Assembly: GCF_001315105.1 (NCBI RefSeq)
Contig: NZ_BAZR01000018.1
Span: 1 to 64,000 of the forward strand
DNA from: Paenibacillus sp. JCM 10914
GTDB taxonomy: Bacteria > Bacillota > Bacilli > Paenibacillales > Paenibacillaceae
Direction: 5' to 3'
Length of the DNA stretch: 64,000 nt
Position 1 is the stretch's first letter. Each line of letters opens with the position of its first letter. Positions 54,268-63,004 of this stretch are shown here, in pieces. The notes beneath the pieces were generated by a model that was not told where the DNA came from, ran no database searches, and saw only the letters and a list, made by a program, of their open reading frames with translations. The position numbers and the translations under genes are program-made.

Positions 54268-54296
54268 AAAAAAAGCCGCTAATTTAGCGACTTTCA
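54268..54296. repeat. Short copy of the terminator repeat
   Basis: AAAGCCGCTA/TAGCGACTTT hairpin with poly-A and T tracts. It lacks the CCCTCGAC flank. It lies between a truncated frame and the YhgE promoter. Confidence 0.7.
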
Positions 54297-54341
54297 AATT
54301 TACTTATGTAGTTGGTTGATCACTAGACATGAATGATGTCT

Positions 54342-54575
54342 CTACCTTTCTTCTTTGCTCAGTTGAATTTCATGCTCCTCAACATAATTGCGATAATGTT
54401 CACCATTATAGTAATCAACAATATCCTTATTAATCTCAGGATATAGTTGAATGGAATATAACTCACATCCTATTAGAATAATAAAGCCGATCGGCTGCCA
54501 TCCAAGTATAAATGAAAAATCCCTTAGGAATAAGGGGTTTTTGCTAACTTTATTGAAGTTCTTACTACACAGGAT
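54342..54575 (-). pseudogene. Truncated membrane-protein frame
   Basis: A minus-strand frame with no ATG, GTG or TTG at its head runs for 77 codons between two stops. It contains a hydrophobic span (FILGWQPIGFIILIGC) and an acidic tail (YPEINKDIVDYYNGEHY, then EEHEIQLSKEER). It reads as a real protein end, so the start of the gene has probably been lost. It sits opposite the LRR gene's upstream region. Family not recognised. Confidence 0.4.
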
Positions 54576-54690
54576 TTATACCTTGAAATTGTGGATCGGA
54601 CATATTCTTGTCCTAAGCCGAAAACAAACTTATAATAAAATTGCTGAAAATCTAGGAACCGTTGGTATATATAATGCAAGGAGGAGCGCC

Positions 54691-55977
54691 ATGAATATCA
54701 CCCAAGATTTTATTGATGAACGTTTCAAGGCATTTGTACTAGACAATTTTTGCGAAAATCGTGAATGGATTCAGACAAGTGATGTGGATCGAATCGTTTC
54801 GCTGCAGCTTGCGAATCATACATATTCAAGCCTGAAAGGGATTGAACATTTCGCGTCTCTTGAGGAACTTGATTGCTCGTACAATAACATAACGGAGCTC
54901 GACATCAGCAAGAACATAAACCTGAGAACGTTGGATTGCGGGGCGAACCAATTAACTACTCTGGACACGGGTAATAATCCGCTATTGGAGAAGCTGTCTT
55001 GTTCATACAACGAGCTGGCCCAACTGGATATCAGTCGCAATCCATTATTGAAAGAGCTGAACTGTAACAAAAATGAGTTTCGCTCTTTGAATCTGACGGA
55101 CAATGAGAAGCTGGAGCTACTAGATTGCGGCTTTAACCGAATTCGGAATTTGGATATTAGTCAAAATGCCATGCTCGCCAAGCTGGTCTGTTATTGGAAC
55201 ATCATTACGGAACTGCGTGTAGATCAGAATAAGAATTTACAAGAACTTAACTGCGGTTACAATTCCATGTTTGATTTGAATCTGGATCATAACACGCGCT
55301 TGACCCACCTCGATTGCGGAAACAATTATCTAATCAGCTTGAATGTAAAGGGCTGCTCGGACTTGATTGAAATCCGATGCAATCACAATCATCTTACGAA
55401 TTTGGATGTGAGCGGAAATCCAGCATTGCAAAGCTTAAGATGTTTCAATAATCACATCGCAAAGTTGGATCTCAGCCATAATCCGCATTTAGTCGAGATC
55501 TATTGCTCTGAGAATAAAATCTCGGTGCTGGATACCAGTCATAACCCAAATCTCGAGCGATTGGATTATGTCAATAATCTCATCGTTGAGCCGGACCTAA
55601 CCCTTGAAGGGATCGGCACTTTTCAATACGATAGCTCGCGATCTTTCTATAAAACGACGGTACATTATATGGGAAACGAGATTCCTGTCTCAGCGGAAGT
55701 CTCCAACGAATCAGATATGAAACGGCTGTCGCCCATCATCATGAAAGCATGGGAGCGCTTTGAAGAGCTGAGCGATCAAGCACTGAACCTAATTGCCACA
55801 ACGCATCCGGACGAAGATGTGACCCAGTTAGCTATTGCTGAGCTTGAGTTTAATAGAGACAACACATTTCGGTTGGGTTACGATGCAGGCGAAACCCCTG
55901 CCGGACAACTATGCATTTATGTGGCTTTTAATATAAATCTTGAAATGAGCAGCGATCTCGTTTACGAAACGTATTAA
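54691..55977 (+). CDS. Cytoplasmic leucine-rich-repeat protein with C-terminal unknown domain
   Basis: ATG 54691 follows AAGGAGGAGCGCC; the frame is open upstream to 54451 but that part is not conserved-looking. 428 residues. After a ~45-residue cap come 12 LRR units of exactly 21 residues (pattern LxxLxCxxNxIxxLDIxxNP), 11 of which keep the Cys. The last ~115 residues (from TTVHYMGNEIPVSAEVSNE to FRLGYDAGETPAG) form an alpha/beta domain that recalls DUF2004/DUF2262-type immunity or effector-partner proteins, at low confidence. No signal peptide, anchor or Cys-rich cap, so it acts inside the cell, likely as a protein-binding scaffold. Stand-alone gene. Confidence 0.82.
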   Translation: MNITQDFIDERFKAFVLDNFCENREWIQTSDVDRIVSLQLANHTYSSLKGIEHFASLEELDCSYNNITELDISKNINLRTLDCGANQLTTLDTGNNPLLEKLSCSYNELAQLDISRNPLLKELNCNKNEFRSLNLTDNEKLELLDCGFNRIRNLDISQNAMLAKLVCYWNIITELRVDQNKNLQELNCGYNSMFDLNLDHNTRLTHLDCGNNYLISLNVKGCSDLIEIRCNHNHLTNLDVSGNPALQSLRCFNNHIAKLDLSHNPHLVEIYCSENKISVLDTSHNPNLERLDYVNNLIVEPDLTLEGIGTFQYDSSRSFYKTTVHYMGNEIPVSAEVSNESDMKRLSPIIMKAWERFEELSDQALNLIATTHPDEDVTQLAIAELEFNRDNTFRLGYDAGETPAGQLCIYVAFNINLEMSSDLVYETY

Positions 55978-56016
55978 CTCGAGTTTCAAAGAGCTATCGA
56001 TTACAGGGTAAATAAA

Positions 56017-56050
56017 AAAAACGACAGCCGATTGACCGGTCGTCGTTTTC
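56017..56050. terminator. Terminator between LRR and TetR genes (convergent)
   Basis: AAACGAC-GCCG and CGG-GTCGTTT-type arms with T-runs on both strands, between convergent genes. Confidence 0.75.
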
Positions 56051-56062
56051 TTTATTTACCGA

Positions 56063-56764
56063 CTATGGTTCCCCCATAGACGACTCGTGTTTCATCTGCA
56101 ATAAACCTTGTAAGATGACTTCGAGCCCCCAGTGAAATCGCTCTCTGGATCCTGTGTCTCCTGAGAACATCTCATGATTCATTGCAGCAATCATTGGGAA
56201 TTGTGCAGGATCGAGAGACATGAAAGTGTCCTTAATTGAAGTCAAATGCGTCGTACCGTGCATTTCCCAAGTGGATTTTTCGAATACCACGGATGAAACG
56301 TAGAATAAAAACAAGTCTACTCCCCATGCAGCCGATCGGGACGATATTCCGGCCTCATGTAAAGCCGTTAGAATATACTCAATCAGCCTAAATGAGTTCG
56401 TACCTACCGAGAGTGTAGTAAGAGATAATTCAGCGAGACCTGGTTGCGCATGTAACAATTTGAAATATGCGTCAAGTGCGCCGAACAGCCTCGTCTTCCA
56501 GGAACCTTCATCATAGGGTGGCAATTGGAGTTGTCCCAATGCGTAGTCCATCACATAAGCGTTTAACTCTTGGACGTTCTTTACGTAAACGTACAAGGAA
56601 GAAGGTCCGGTATCTAATGCTTTCGCGATCTTGCGCATGGTCATTCCTGACATACCTTCTTCTTTAATCAATGAATAGGCTGTTTTGATGATCTCCTCAT
56701 GGCTTAACGGATCTTTAGCCGGCCGTGCCCTGCGACTTACTATCGTACGTTTTGAATTATTCAT
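56063..56764 (-). CDS. TetR-family regulator, TetR(B)-like with TetR_C domain
   Basis: 233 residues. The HTH is MTMRKIAKALDTGPSSLYVYVKNVQELNAYVMDYAL, where SLYVYV/N is typical of the Tet-repressor subgroup. The C-terminal half (LFGALDAYFKLLHAQPGLAEL, LIEYILTALHEAGISSRSAAWG) resembles TetR_C-type ligand domains. It lies 54 bp downstream of a TetX-like monooxygenase on the same strand, and the palindrome upstream of that gene is its likely binding site. Confidence 0.88.
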   Translation of the reverse strand: MNNSKRTIVSRRARPAKDPLSHEEIIKTAYSLIKEEGMSGMTMRKIAKALDTGPSSLYVYVKNVQELNAYVMDYALGQLQLPPYDEGSWKTRLFGALDAYFKLLHAQPGLAELSLTTLSVGTNSFRLIEYILTALHEAGISSRSAAWGVDLFLFYVSSVVFEKSTWEMHGTTHLTSIKDTFMSLDPAQFPMIAAMNHEMFSGDTGSRERFHWGLEVILQGLLQMKHESSMGEP

Positions 56765-56818
56765 TATGCATCACCAATATTACTATTACCATATCTGAAG
56801 CCACGAGTAAATAACTCA

Positions 56819-57994
56819 TTACACATCATGCTGTGTCTGATCATGCAACTGTTTCATGAGCGTAGCCATCTTAGCAGCCGCATCGTCAGAGAAGCATAGT
56901 ACTAAGTTGTCGTAAGACTCCTGGGCCATATCGGAGGAATATCGGTACATCTCGCGCTCGTACTCTTCAATAGCTGACCCAGAGTCTTGATGCCGGGCGA
57001 TGGCAAGGGCCAATGTATAGGCATCCAGCATGGCCAGATTCACTCCTACTCCTGCAAAAGGAGACATGACGTGAGCGGAATCGCCAATTAACGTAACCCC
57101 CGGATTGTGCTTCCATCGATAGCCTACCGGCAGCATGTAGATTCGTCTAGGTTGTATAGCACCATCGGCATATCGGATATAATTTTTGAGATCGTCGTCC
57201 CAATCCGAGAACAGTTCCAATAGCTTGTTTTTCGCTTCCGTTGGCTGATCAAAATCAATTCCGCAAGTATCCAGCCACTCTCTTTCAACTTCGAAGCTGG
57301 CATATACTTTAATTCGTCCATCTCCGTTTAACTGCCCCAGAATGCCCTTCCGATCTCCAAGTGCAAACATCTTGCCCCTACTATTTAGTTCGAGAAGATC
57401 AGGATGATTATTCTTAACATCCAATACGTTGAGCTCCACCATGGTTAGTCCGGAGTATTCAGGCTGTAAATCAGAGAGCAACGGTCGGACACGCGAGAAG
57501 GCACCGTCAGCTCCGACTAGAAGATCAACGGTGTCAACCACCCCATTCTCGAAGTGGAGCTCGGTCATCCCATGATCGAGAGCGATCGCTTGTTGAAGCT
57601 TATGACCGTATCGAATACATCCCTTATCGAGTGAATCGAGTAATAATTGGCACAAATCGCCGCGATCGATCTCTGGACGGGTACCATGATCGTCCTCAAC
57701 GGCTTCTTCATCCATATATACATTTTTATGTTTGTCAAACAGTCGAAAATCCTCTCCCTCATAGCGAGCGAGTTCCTGGAATTTCTCAAAAAGTCCTGCT
57801 TCTTTAAGTGCCAATTGTCCGGATTCCTCATGAATATCTAGTGATCCGCCGCGATCTCGATTCGTATCTTGAACTTCCCGTTCATAGACAACGGGGTTAA
57901 AACCATGCCGTTGAAGTAGTAAAGCTAGTGTTAGTCCCCCAGGACCGGCCCCGATGATGGCAATGCGTTTAGATGCTATAGCCGAATGTGTCAT
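56819..57994 (-). CDS. TetX-like FAD-dependent monooxygenase
   Basis: 391 residues. FAD-binding GXGXXG at the start (IAIIGAGPGGLTLALLLQRHG), RGGSLDIHEESGQLALKEAGL, EIDRGDLCQLLLDSL, LVGADGAFSRVRPLL and VTLIGDSAHVMSPFAGVGVNLAMLDA follow the order and spacing of class A flavin hydroxylases. The match to TetX itself is close: FSDWDDDLKNYI and EREMYRYSSDMAQESYDN align with TetX-specific blocks. TetX inactivates tetracyclines by 11a-hydroxylation; substrate here is not proven. Start 57994 follows AAGGAGTGAAATGAT. Co-transcribed with TetR. Confidence 0.85.
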   Translation of the reverse strand: MTHSAIASKRIAIIGAGPGGLTLALLLQRHGFNPVVYEREVQDTNRDRGGSLDIHEESGQLALKEAGLFEKFQELARYEGEDFRLFDKHKNVYMDEEAVEDDHGTRPEIDRGDLCQLLLDSLDKGCIRYGHKLQQAIALDHGMTELHFENGVVDTVDLLVGADGAFSRVRPLLSDLQPEYSGLTMVELNVLDVKNNHPDLLELNSRGKMFALGDRKGILGQLNGDGRIKVYASFEVEREWLDTCGIDFDQPTEAKNKLLELFSDWDDDLKNYIRYADGAIQPRRIYMLPVGYRWKHNPGVTLIGDSAHVMSPFAGVGVNLAMLDAYTLALAIARHQDSGSAIEEYEREMYRYSSDMAQESYDNLVLCFSDDAAAKMATLMKQLHDQTQHDV

Positions 57995-58130
57995 ATCATT
58001 TCACTCCTTCAATTAGTTTTGCTCAAAGCAAAGTTTGTATTCATATTAGAATGGCTTTTCGAGCTGTTTTCAAGAACAAGCGCAATAAGCCTTAACATCA
58101 GTGAAGCTGCAGCTGCATATATAGTTATAA

Positions 58131-58169
58131 CATAACGAACACTGTTCGTAAAGAACAATGTTCGTTATG
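58131..58169. promoter_or_regulatory. 39-bp palindrome with two GAACANTGTTC sites
   Basis: CATAACGAACA ... TGTTCGTTATG with inner half-sites; two 11-bp palindromes GAACANTGTTC (58137-58147 and 58153-58163) are themselves arranged as an inverted repeat. It lies about 140 bp upstream of the TetX-like start and suits a TetR dimer-of-dimers. Confidence 0.75.
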
Positions 58170-58210
58170 TCATTTTAAGGAGCCAGCTTAATAAGACTGC
58201 ACCTGTTGTT

Positions 58211-58258
58211 AATGAACAAAGGCAGCCGGTCATTATTTGACGGCTGCCTTTGTTCATT
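58211..58258. terminator. Terminator after codA
   Basis: AATGAACAAAGGCAGCCG and CGGCTGCCTTTGTTCATT are 18-bp perfect arms with a 12-nt loop, 26 bp past the codA stop. Also works for transcripts from the other side. Confidence 0.9.
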
Positions 58259-58283
58259 TAACTATATGTCCTTTTCGATTCAA

Positions 58284-59552
58284 TTATTTATTGAAAGTAA
58301 TCTTCTCCGAACCGTCCTCAAGAACGATCGACGTATCCCGCGGCTTTGTTTCCGCGATTAGGCGGCCGCCTCTGAACGAATAAAGCACTCCGACCTGTTT
58401 GCGTATGGCCTCATATTCGTTTTCTGCTTCAAGAACGATGAAATTCGCAGGCTTCCCTTCTTCAATACCGTATACATCCTCAATATGCAACGTTCTTGCG
58501 CTATTTTTCGTAATGAGATCGATCGAATTTACAATCTGATCATAACCGAGCAACTGTGAAGCATGGATGCCCATGTGCAGTACCTGAAGCATGTTGCCTG
58601 TGCCTAACGGATACCATGGATCAAAGATGTCATCGTGACCGAAGCACACATTGAGACCAGCTTCCTGCAGCTCTTTGACGCGAGTCAGTCCTCTTCTTTT
58701 TGGATACGTGTCAAAGCGACCCTGCAGGTGGATGTTAACCAGAGGATTGGAGACGAAATTGAGGTCAGCCATCTTCAGCAATCTGAACAATTTGTACGTA
58801 TATGCATCATTGTATGACCCCATCGCCGTCGTGTGACTTGCCGTCGTACGGGAGCCCAGCCCGCGTTCATAGGCTTCTGTCGCAACGACTTCAACGAAAC
58901 GAGATTGCTCGTCATCGATTTCATCGCAATGGATGTCGATGAGACGATCGTATTTTTCGGCGAGGTCAAACGCAACCTTCATCGAATCGACGCCATATTC
59001 CCTTGTGAATTCGAAGTGCGGAATGCCGCCGACCACGTCAACGCCCATTTTCAGCGACTCTTCCAGCAATGCCGCGCCGTTCGGGTAGGAGTGAATGCCC
59101 TCCTGCGGAAAAGCGACAAGCTGGATGTCGATGTATGGTGCCATTTCTTCTTTCACTTCAAGCATCGCTTTAACTGCGGTCAAACTTGGATCGGTGACGT
59201 CCACATGCGTCCGCACATGCTGGATACCCTGCGCTATCTGCCACTTCAGTGCCGTTTTGGAGCGCGTTTTGACGTCTTCATGCGTCAGGAAGGCCTTGCG
59301 CTCTGACCAACGCTGAATGCCCTCGAACAGCGTTCCGCTTAAGTTCCATTCCGGCTCGCCCGCCGTTAACGTTGTATCCAGATGAATATGAGGTTCAATG
59401 AACGGCGGCAGCACAAGCGAGCCGCCCACGTCAAGGACTTCCTCATTCGCAGTTACTTCCTGTGACTGCGTAATTAGCTCAAACTTTCCTTCTTTCACGA
59501 CGATATTCCACAAACCTTCTTTACCCCGCAATTTTGCGTTCTGTATAATCAT
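58284..59552 (-). CDS. codA: Cytosine deaminase
   Basis: About 422 residues of E. coli CodA type. Metal ligands and core motifs: EPHIHLDTTL (HxH), IDIHCDEIDDEQSRFVE, ASHTTAM and FGHDDIFDPWYPLGTGNMLQ. It deaminates cytosine to uracil and ammonia in the cytoplasm, a pyrimidine salvage step. ATG 59552 follows AAGGGGAAGAACA and overlaps the codB end by 32 bp; the frame is open to 59570. Second gene of codBA; expression follows the PyrR-type leader ahead of codB. Confidence 0.95.
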   Translation of the reverse strand: MIIQNAKLRGKEGLWNIVVKEGKFELITQSQEVTANEEVLDVGGSLVLPPFIEPHIHLDTTLTAGEPEWNLSGTLFEGIQRWSERKAFLTHEDVKTRSKTALKWQIAQGIQHVRTHVDVTDPSLTAVKAMLEVKEEMAPYIDIQLVAFPQEGIHSYPNGAALLEESLKMGVDVVGGIPHFEFTREYGVDSMKVAFDLAEKYDRLIDIHCDEIDDEQSRFVEVVATEAYERGLGSRTTASHTTAMGSYNDAYTYKLFRLLKMADLNFVSNPLVNIHLQGRFDTYPKRRGLTRVKELQEAGLNVCFGHDDIFDPWYPLGTGNMLQVLHMGIHASQLLGYDQIVNSIDLITKNSARTLHIEDVYGIEEGKPANFIVLEAENEYEAIRKQVGVLYSFRGGRLIAETKPRDTSIVLEDGSEKITFNK

Positions 59553-60798
59553 TGTTCTTCCCCTTTTCATTGGATTCTTTCGCAGGATTGATCAGCATCA
59601 ACACGATGTAGGCGACCGCCGTACCAATTAGTGCGTTTAACGGCGTTACTCCTGGAGCAAGCTGGGCGAACGCCACGCCGATCGCCCAAGCCACCATCGC
59701 TATCCAGTTTACCTTTTTAAAACTCATTTCAGCAAACGATTGATAGTTTCCGCGCTTCACAAAGAAGTAGTCCGCGATGATGATGGCCCCGATGGACGGT
59801 ACCGCCGCGCCCAGCACATTCAGGAAACCGACGAAATTGTTGTACATCCACATGGCAAATACGGTACCCACGATGCCGTTTACAATAACGAAGAATTTTT
59901 TCGAAATTTTGGTGATGTTGGCAAATCCCAGCCCGGAAGCGTAAAGGGCGTTATCATTGGTCGTCCAGATATTCAGCCCCAGTACGATGATCGCGGGAAG
60001 GATCAACCCTTGCAGGAACATGACCTCCGAGATATCTGCCAGGTTATAAGCCATTGCGCCGACGGCACCGAACAGGAACATGAGCGAATTCCCAAGGAAA
60101 AACGCAATGACTGTAGCGGTAACCGCCTGGCGGGATGTCCGGGAGAACCGTGCAAAATCGGGCGTTAAGGTTCCACCGCTGATGAATGAGCCGATACAGA
60201 TGGTTAGTGCCGCTGCCGCGGTGATTGTCTGTGTCGGCGTGTAATCGAGCAATCCTTGCAGACCGCCCAGCGTATCTGCACCTTCGAACATGGAGTAACT
60301 GCCGAGAATGGCAATGGCCGGAACCGCGATATACCCCAGAATCACCAGCGACTTCATACCGAAGATGGCCGATGCCGTCATGGCGAGGCCAAACAACAAG
60401 ATCAACAGGTACACGTTCCAACCCATCGCTTTGGCGACCGGGATCGCGAACATGGCCACGCCGACGCCGAACCATCCGACCTGCGTGAAGCCTAGCAGGA
60501 ATGAAGGCAGGTAAGATCCTTTCTCACCGAATGCATATTTTGCCAGTAAATGCGTAGACAGACCCGTCTTGGCGGCGATATGCGCCAGTGCTCCCGTATA
60601 GATGCCGAGCACCAAATTTCCCGCAAGTACTACGCCAATGAACTCCAGGAACGTCAAGCTGATGCCCAAAGTCCCCCCTGCCAACATGCTTGCCGAAAAG
60701 AAAGTGAACCCCAACATGACAGATAACGTCTTCCAAAAATGGTTTCTCTGCGTTTTCGGTACCTCTTGCCACGAAAACTCTTGATCTTGTTTGCTCAT
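59521..60798 (-). CDS. codB: Cytosine permease
   Basis: 425 residues, twelve hydrophobic segments, nucleobase:cation symporter-1 family. CodB blocks include FFSASMLAGGTLGISLTF, GVVLAGNLVLGIYTGALAHIAAKTGLSTHLLAKYAFG and NDNALYASGLGFANI. It imports cytosine. ATG 60798 follows GGAGGTATTCTG. The gene is preceded by a PyrR-type attenuator and promoter and overlaps codA. Confidence 0.95.
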   Translation of the reverse strand: MSKQDQEFSWQEVPKTQRNHFWKTLSVMLGFTFFSASMLAGGTLGISLTFLEFIGVVLAGNLVLGIYTGALAHIAAKTGLSTHLLAKYAFGEKGSYLPSFLLGFTQVGWFGVGVAMFAIPVAKAMGWNVYLLILLFGLAMTASAIFGMKSLVILGYIAVPAIAILGSYSMFEGADTLGGLQGLLDYTPTQTITAAAALTICIGSFISGGTLTPDFARFSRTSRQAVTATVIAFFLGNSLMFLFGAVGAMAYNLADISEVMFLQGLILPAIIVLGLNIWTTNDNALYASGLGFANITKISKKFFVIVNGIVGTVFAMWMYNNFVGFLNVLGAAVPSIGAIIIADYFFVKRGNYQSFAEMSFKKVNWIAMVAWAIGVAFAQLAPGVTPLNALIGTAVAYIVLMLINPAKESNEKGKNNDYTERKIAG

Positions 60799-60841
60799 CA
60801 GAATACCTCCAGCTTAAAGTGTCCTGATACCAAAAAAGCAG

Positions 60842-61000
60842 AAAAAAGAGGCTACTCGTCAAGTCTCAACCTGACAAGTAGCCTCTTTTAATTACTTCAT
60901 AATCCGCACGAAGACGCAGAGCATCCCCTGATGGAAAATGCACTGTTCACGCGTGATTATAAAAATCCGCTGTCCTTGCCAGCCTCTCTGGACTGAATTA
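60842..61000 (-). promoter_or_regulatory. PyrR-type attenuator of codBA
   Basis: On the minus strand the transcript contains CAGTCCAGAGAGGCTGGCAA (within 60970-60997), matching the PyrR-binding loop consensus (UCCAGAGAGGCUGNNAAGG). About 80 nt later comes a strong intrinsic terminator, AAAGAGGCTACT...AGTAGCCTCTTTTTT (60842-60890). In Bacillales PyrR-UMP binding to this loop frees the terminator. Excess UMP should therefore lower cytosine uptake and deamination. Confidence 0.85.
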
Positions 61001-61026
61001 AAGGTACCAGTATTCAATTACATTCT

Positions 61027-61081
61027 ATTATTTTGGAAAAACCAATGGTTGTCAATGTTATTATTATCCAATGATAATAAT
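61027..61081 (-). promoter_or_regulatory. codBA promoter with an adjacent palindrome
   Basis: Minus strand TTGACA (61050-61055), 17 bp, AATAAT (61027-61032). Directly upstream of the -35 is ATTATTATC-CAAT-GATAATAAT (61060-61081), a perfect 22-bp palindrome with 9-bp arms, which could be an activator or repressor site; it also lies 20 bp past the GH2 stop. Confidence 0.7.
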
Positions 61082-61099
61082 CCTCCTATCCTTGCTACT

Positions 61100-62868
61100 C
61101 TACCCCAAATTAATCTCCCGGATCTTTTCCAGGTCCACTTTCGGTTTTCGGTCTTCGTTGAGTAGCCCGTTAACCTCATGCTGCACGTCCGTAACCTGCG
61201 TATAACAGTAGCCGGAAATGAACGGAATGGCTTTAATCGCTCCGGTTATACTGCCAAATCGCTTCAGGAAGTCCTCCTCATTGTCAACCTGATCGCCATA
61301 ACCCCAGCCATGCTCGCTCTTGTAAGCAATCCCTCCAAACTCGCTGATGATTATCGGTTGGCCTTTATAACTGTAGCCATTTGCGAACGCAAATTTCCAC
61401 TCGTTGTACGTACCGCTGCTACCCGTGATTGAGTTTTTATCCTTGTATGTTTCATACAAATCCTCGCCCCGCTCCACATAATCATGAAGAGTCAGAATAT
61501 CAGAAATGGTGTGCTCCCATCCATCATTGGTGATGACTGGACGATAAGGATCGATGGATTTGGTCAAATGATAAATGCCTTCCGTAAATTTTTGCTGCCG
61601 TTCGTCATGGATAATATTCTGAATGCCCCATGACTCGTTAAAAGGCACCCACGTAATAATGCAGGGATGATTGTACTGCTGCTGCACAACCTCCATCCAT
61701 TCCTTGGTAAAACGCTCCACTGCTTCATCGTTATATTCATAAGCAGCCGCCATTTCGGACCACACCAGCATACCTTTGACATCACACCAGTATAGGAACC
61801 TGGCATCTTCAATTTTCATATGCTTGCGCAAACCGTTGTAGCCCATCTCGGCGATCGCTCGATATCTTCGATCAGCGCTTCCTCAGACGGAGGCGTCAGA
61901 TGACTATCGGTCCAGTAGCCCTGATCCAGAATCAATCTCTGGTAAAGGGGAATATTATTCAGCAGGATTTGGCCGTCTCGGATCGAGATTTTGCGCATGC
62001 CGAAATAAGAGCCCACCCGGTCGATCTCTCGTTCTCCATCATATAGTACAAACTCCACATCAAACAGATTTGGATTTCCCGGAGACCACAGGTTTTGCAG
62101 CCAAGGTCCGTTGATGCCATTCATCATGCTGGTTTCCACTGTCAGCCAGGCTCTGTCCACCGAAAGGCTTAGCTTTCTTACCGTTTCGCCCTTAAGTGTA
62201 ATTTCAGTCTCCAGCCGGAGATCATTTTTGTTTTTCGTACCGTTAAAGCGGAAGTCAAACCGAATCATTTGGCGGTCAATGTCCGGCGTCATTTTCACCG
62301 TATCCAAGCGGGTATCGTGGACATGTTCGAGCCAGACGCTTTTCCAAATGCCTGTGGTCTGCACATAAAACGAATCATGATTCCGTCCGGACCAGCGCTG
62401 CTTGCCCCGAGGCTGCAGACAGCTATCGCTGTCTTCCACTTTCAACACAATTTCATTTTCGGCGTCTTGCCCCAGCAGGTCGGTAATATCAAAGGAAAAC
62501 CGAGCATACGCCCCTTCATGCTCCCCCGCAAAACGACCGTTCACCCAACAGGAGGCTTTATAATCGACACCTTCGAAATGCAGAATCGTTTGTTTCCCTT
62601 CCGCCTCTGGGGAAAGTATCAATTTTCTGCGATACCAGATCTGCGCATGGAATATCTCTTCGCCGATCCCGCTCGCTTGCGTTTCATAGGTAAATGGAAC
62701 ATTTATTTTTTGGGCGACCGGAAAATGGTCCATCCAACGTTCTGCAACACCGGCTTTATCATCATCGAAACTGAAATCCCACTCCCCGTTCAGATCCAGC
62801 CACTGGCTCCGGACAAATTGGGGTCTCGGATAGTTTTTCATATAAAATTTCGTAGCTGCTGTGGACAC
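61100..62868 (-). CDS. GH2 glycoside hydrolase (beta-galactosidase/glucuronidase-like), frameshift near 61856
   Basis: About 588 residues restored. The sugar-binding jelly-roll (WLDLNGEWDFSFDDDKAG, HFEGVDYKASCWVNGRFAGEHEGAYARF) and the Ig-like domain are followed by a TIM barrel (GYNGLRKHMKIEDARFLYWCD, acid/base Glu in WVPFNESWGIQNI, nucleophile Glu in IISEFGGIAYKSEHG). The frame breaks after IEDIER and resumes EMGYNGLRKHMKIED, so a base is missing near 61853-61858. GTG start 62868 follows GAGGATAGG. No signal peptide. Divergent AraC regulator. Confidence 0.88.
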
Positions 62869-62902
62869 TTAAACACCTATCCTCTCTCTGCTCACTGAAG
62901 TA

Positions 62903-62928
62903 TAATCTGTATTTCTAATCACAGATTA
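62903..62928. promoter_or_regulatory. Inverted repeat between GH2 and AraC genes
   Basis: TAATCTGT (62903-62910) and ACAGATTA (62921-62928), a 10-bp spacer, midway between divergent starts; possible operator of the AraC protein. Confidence 0.45.
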
Positions 62929-63004
62929 CTATCTTGTCCAGAGAAAGAAAATGATTTATCCTATCTAATGACTGATCTATTATCCTTTATAGGAGTGGGA
63001 TTTA

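Noticed and set aside
54485..54496. AGCCGATCGGCT palindrome as a regulatory site
   Set aside because: Twelve bases within a likely former coding region; chance occurrence is plausible.
54515..54543. Hairpin AAATCCCTTA/TAAGGGGTTT as a terminator
   Set aside because: It lies inside a coherent reading frame (54342-54575) and is more likely coding sequence, though it may act on the plus strand.
60842..61000. Purine riboswitch ahead of codBA
   Set aside because: The conserved purine aptamer core is absent, whereas the PyrR-binding loop and terminator are clear.
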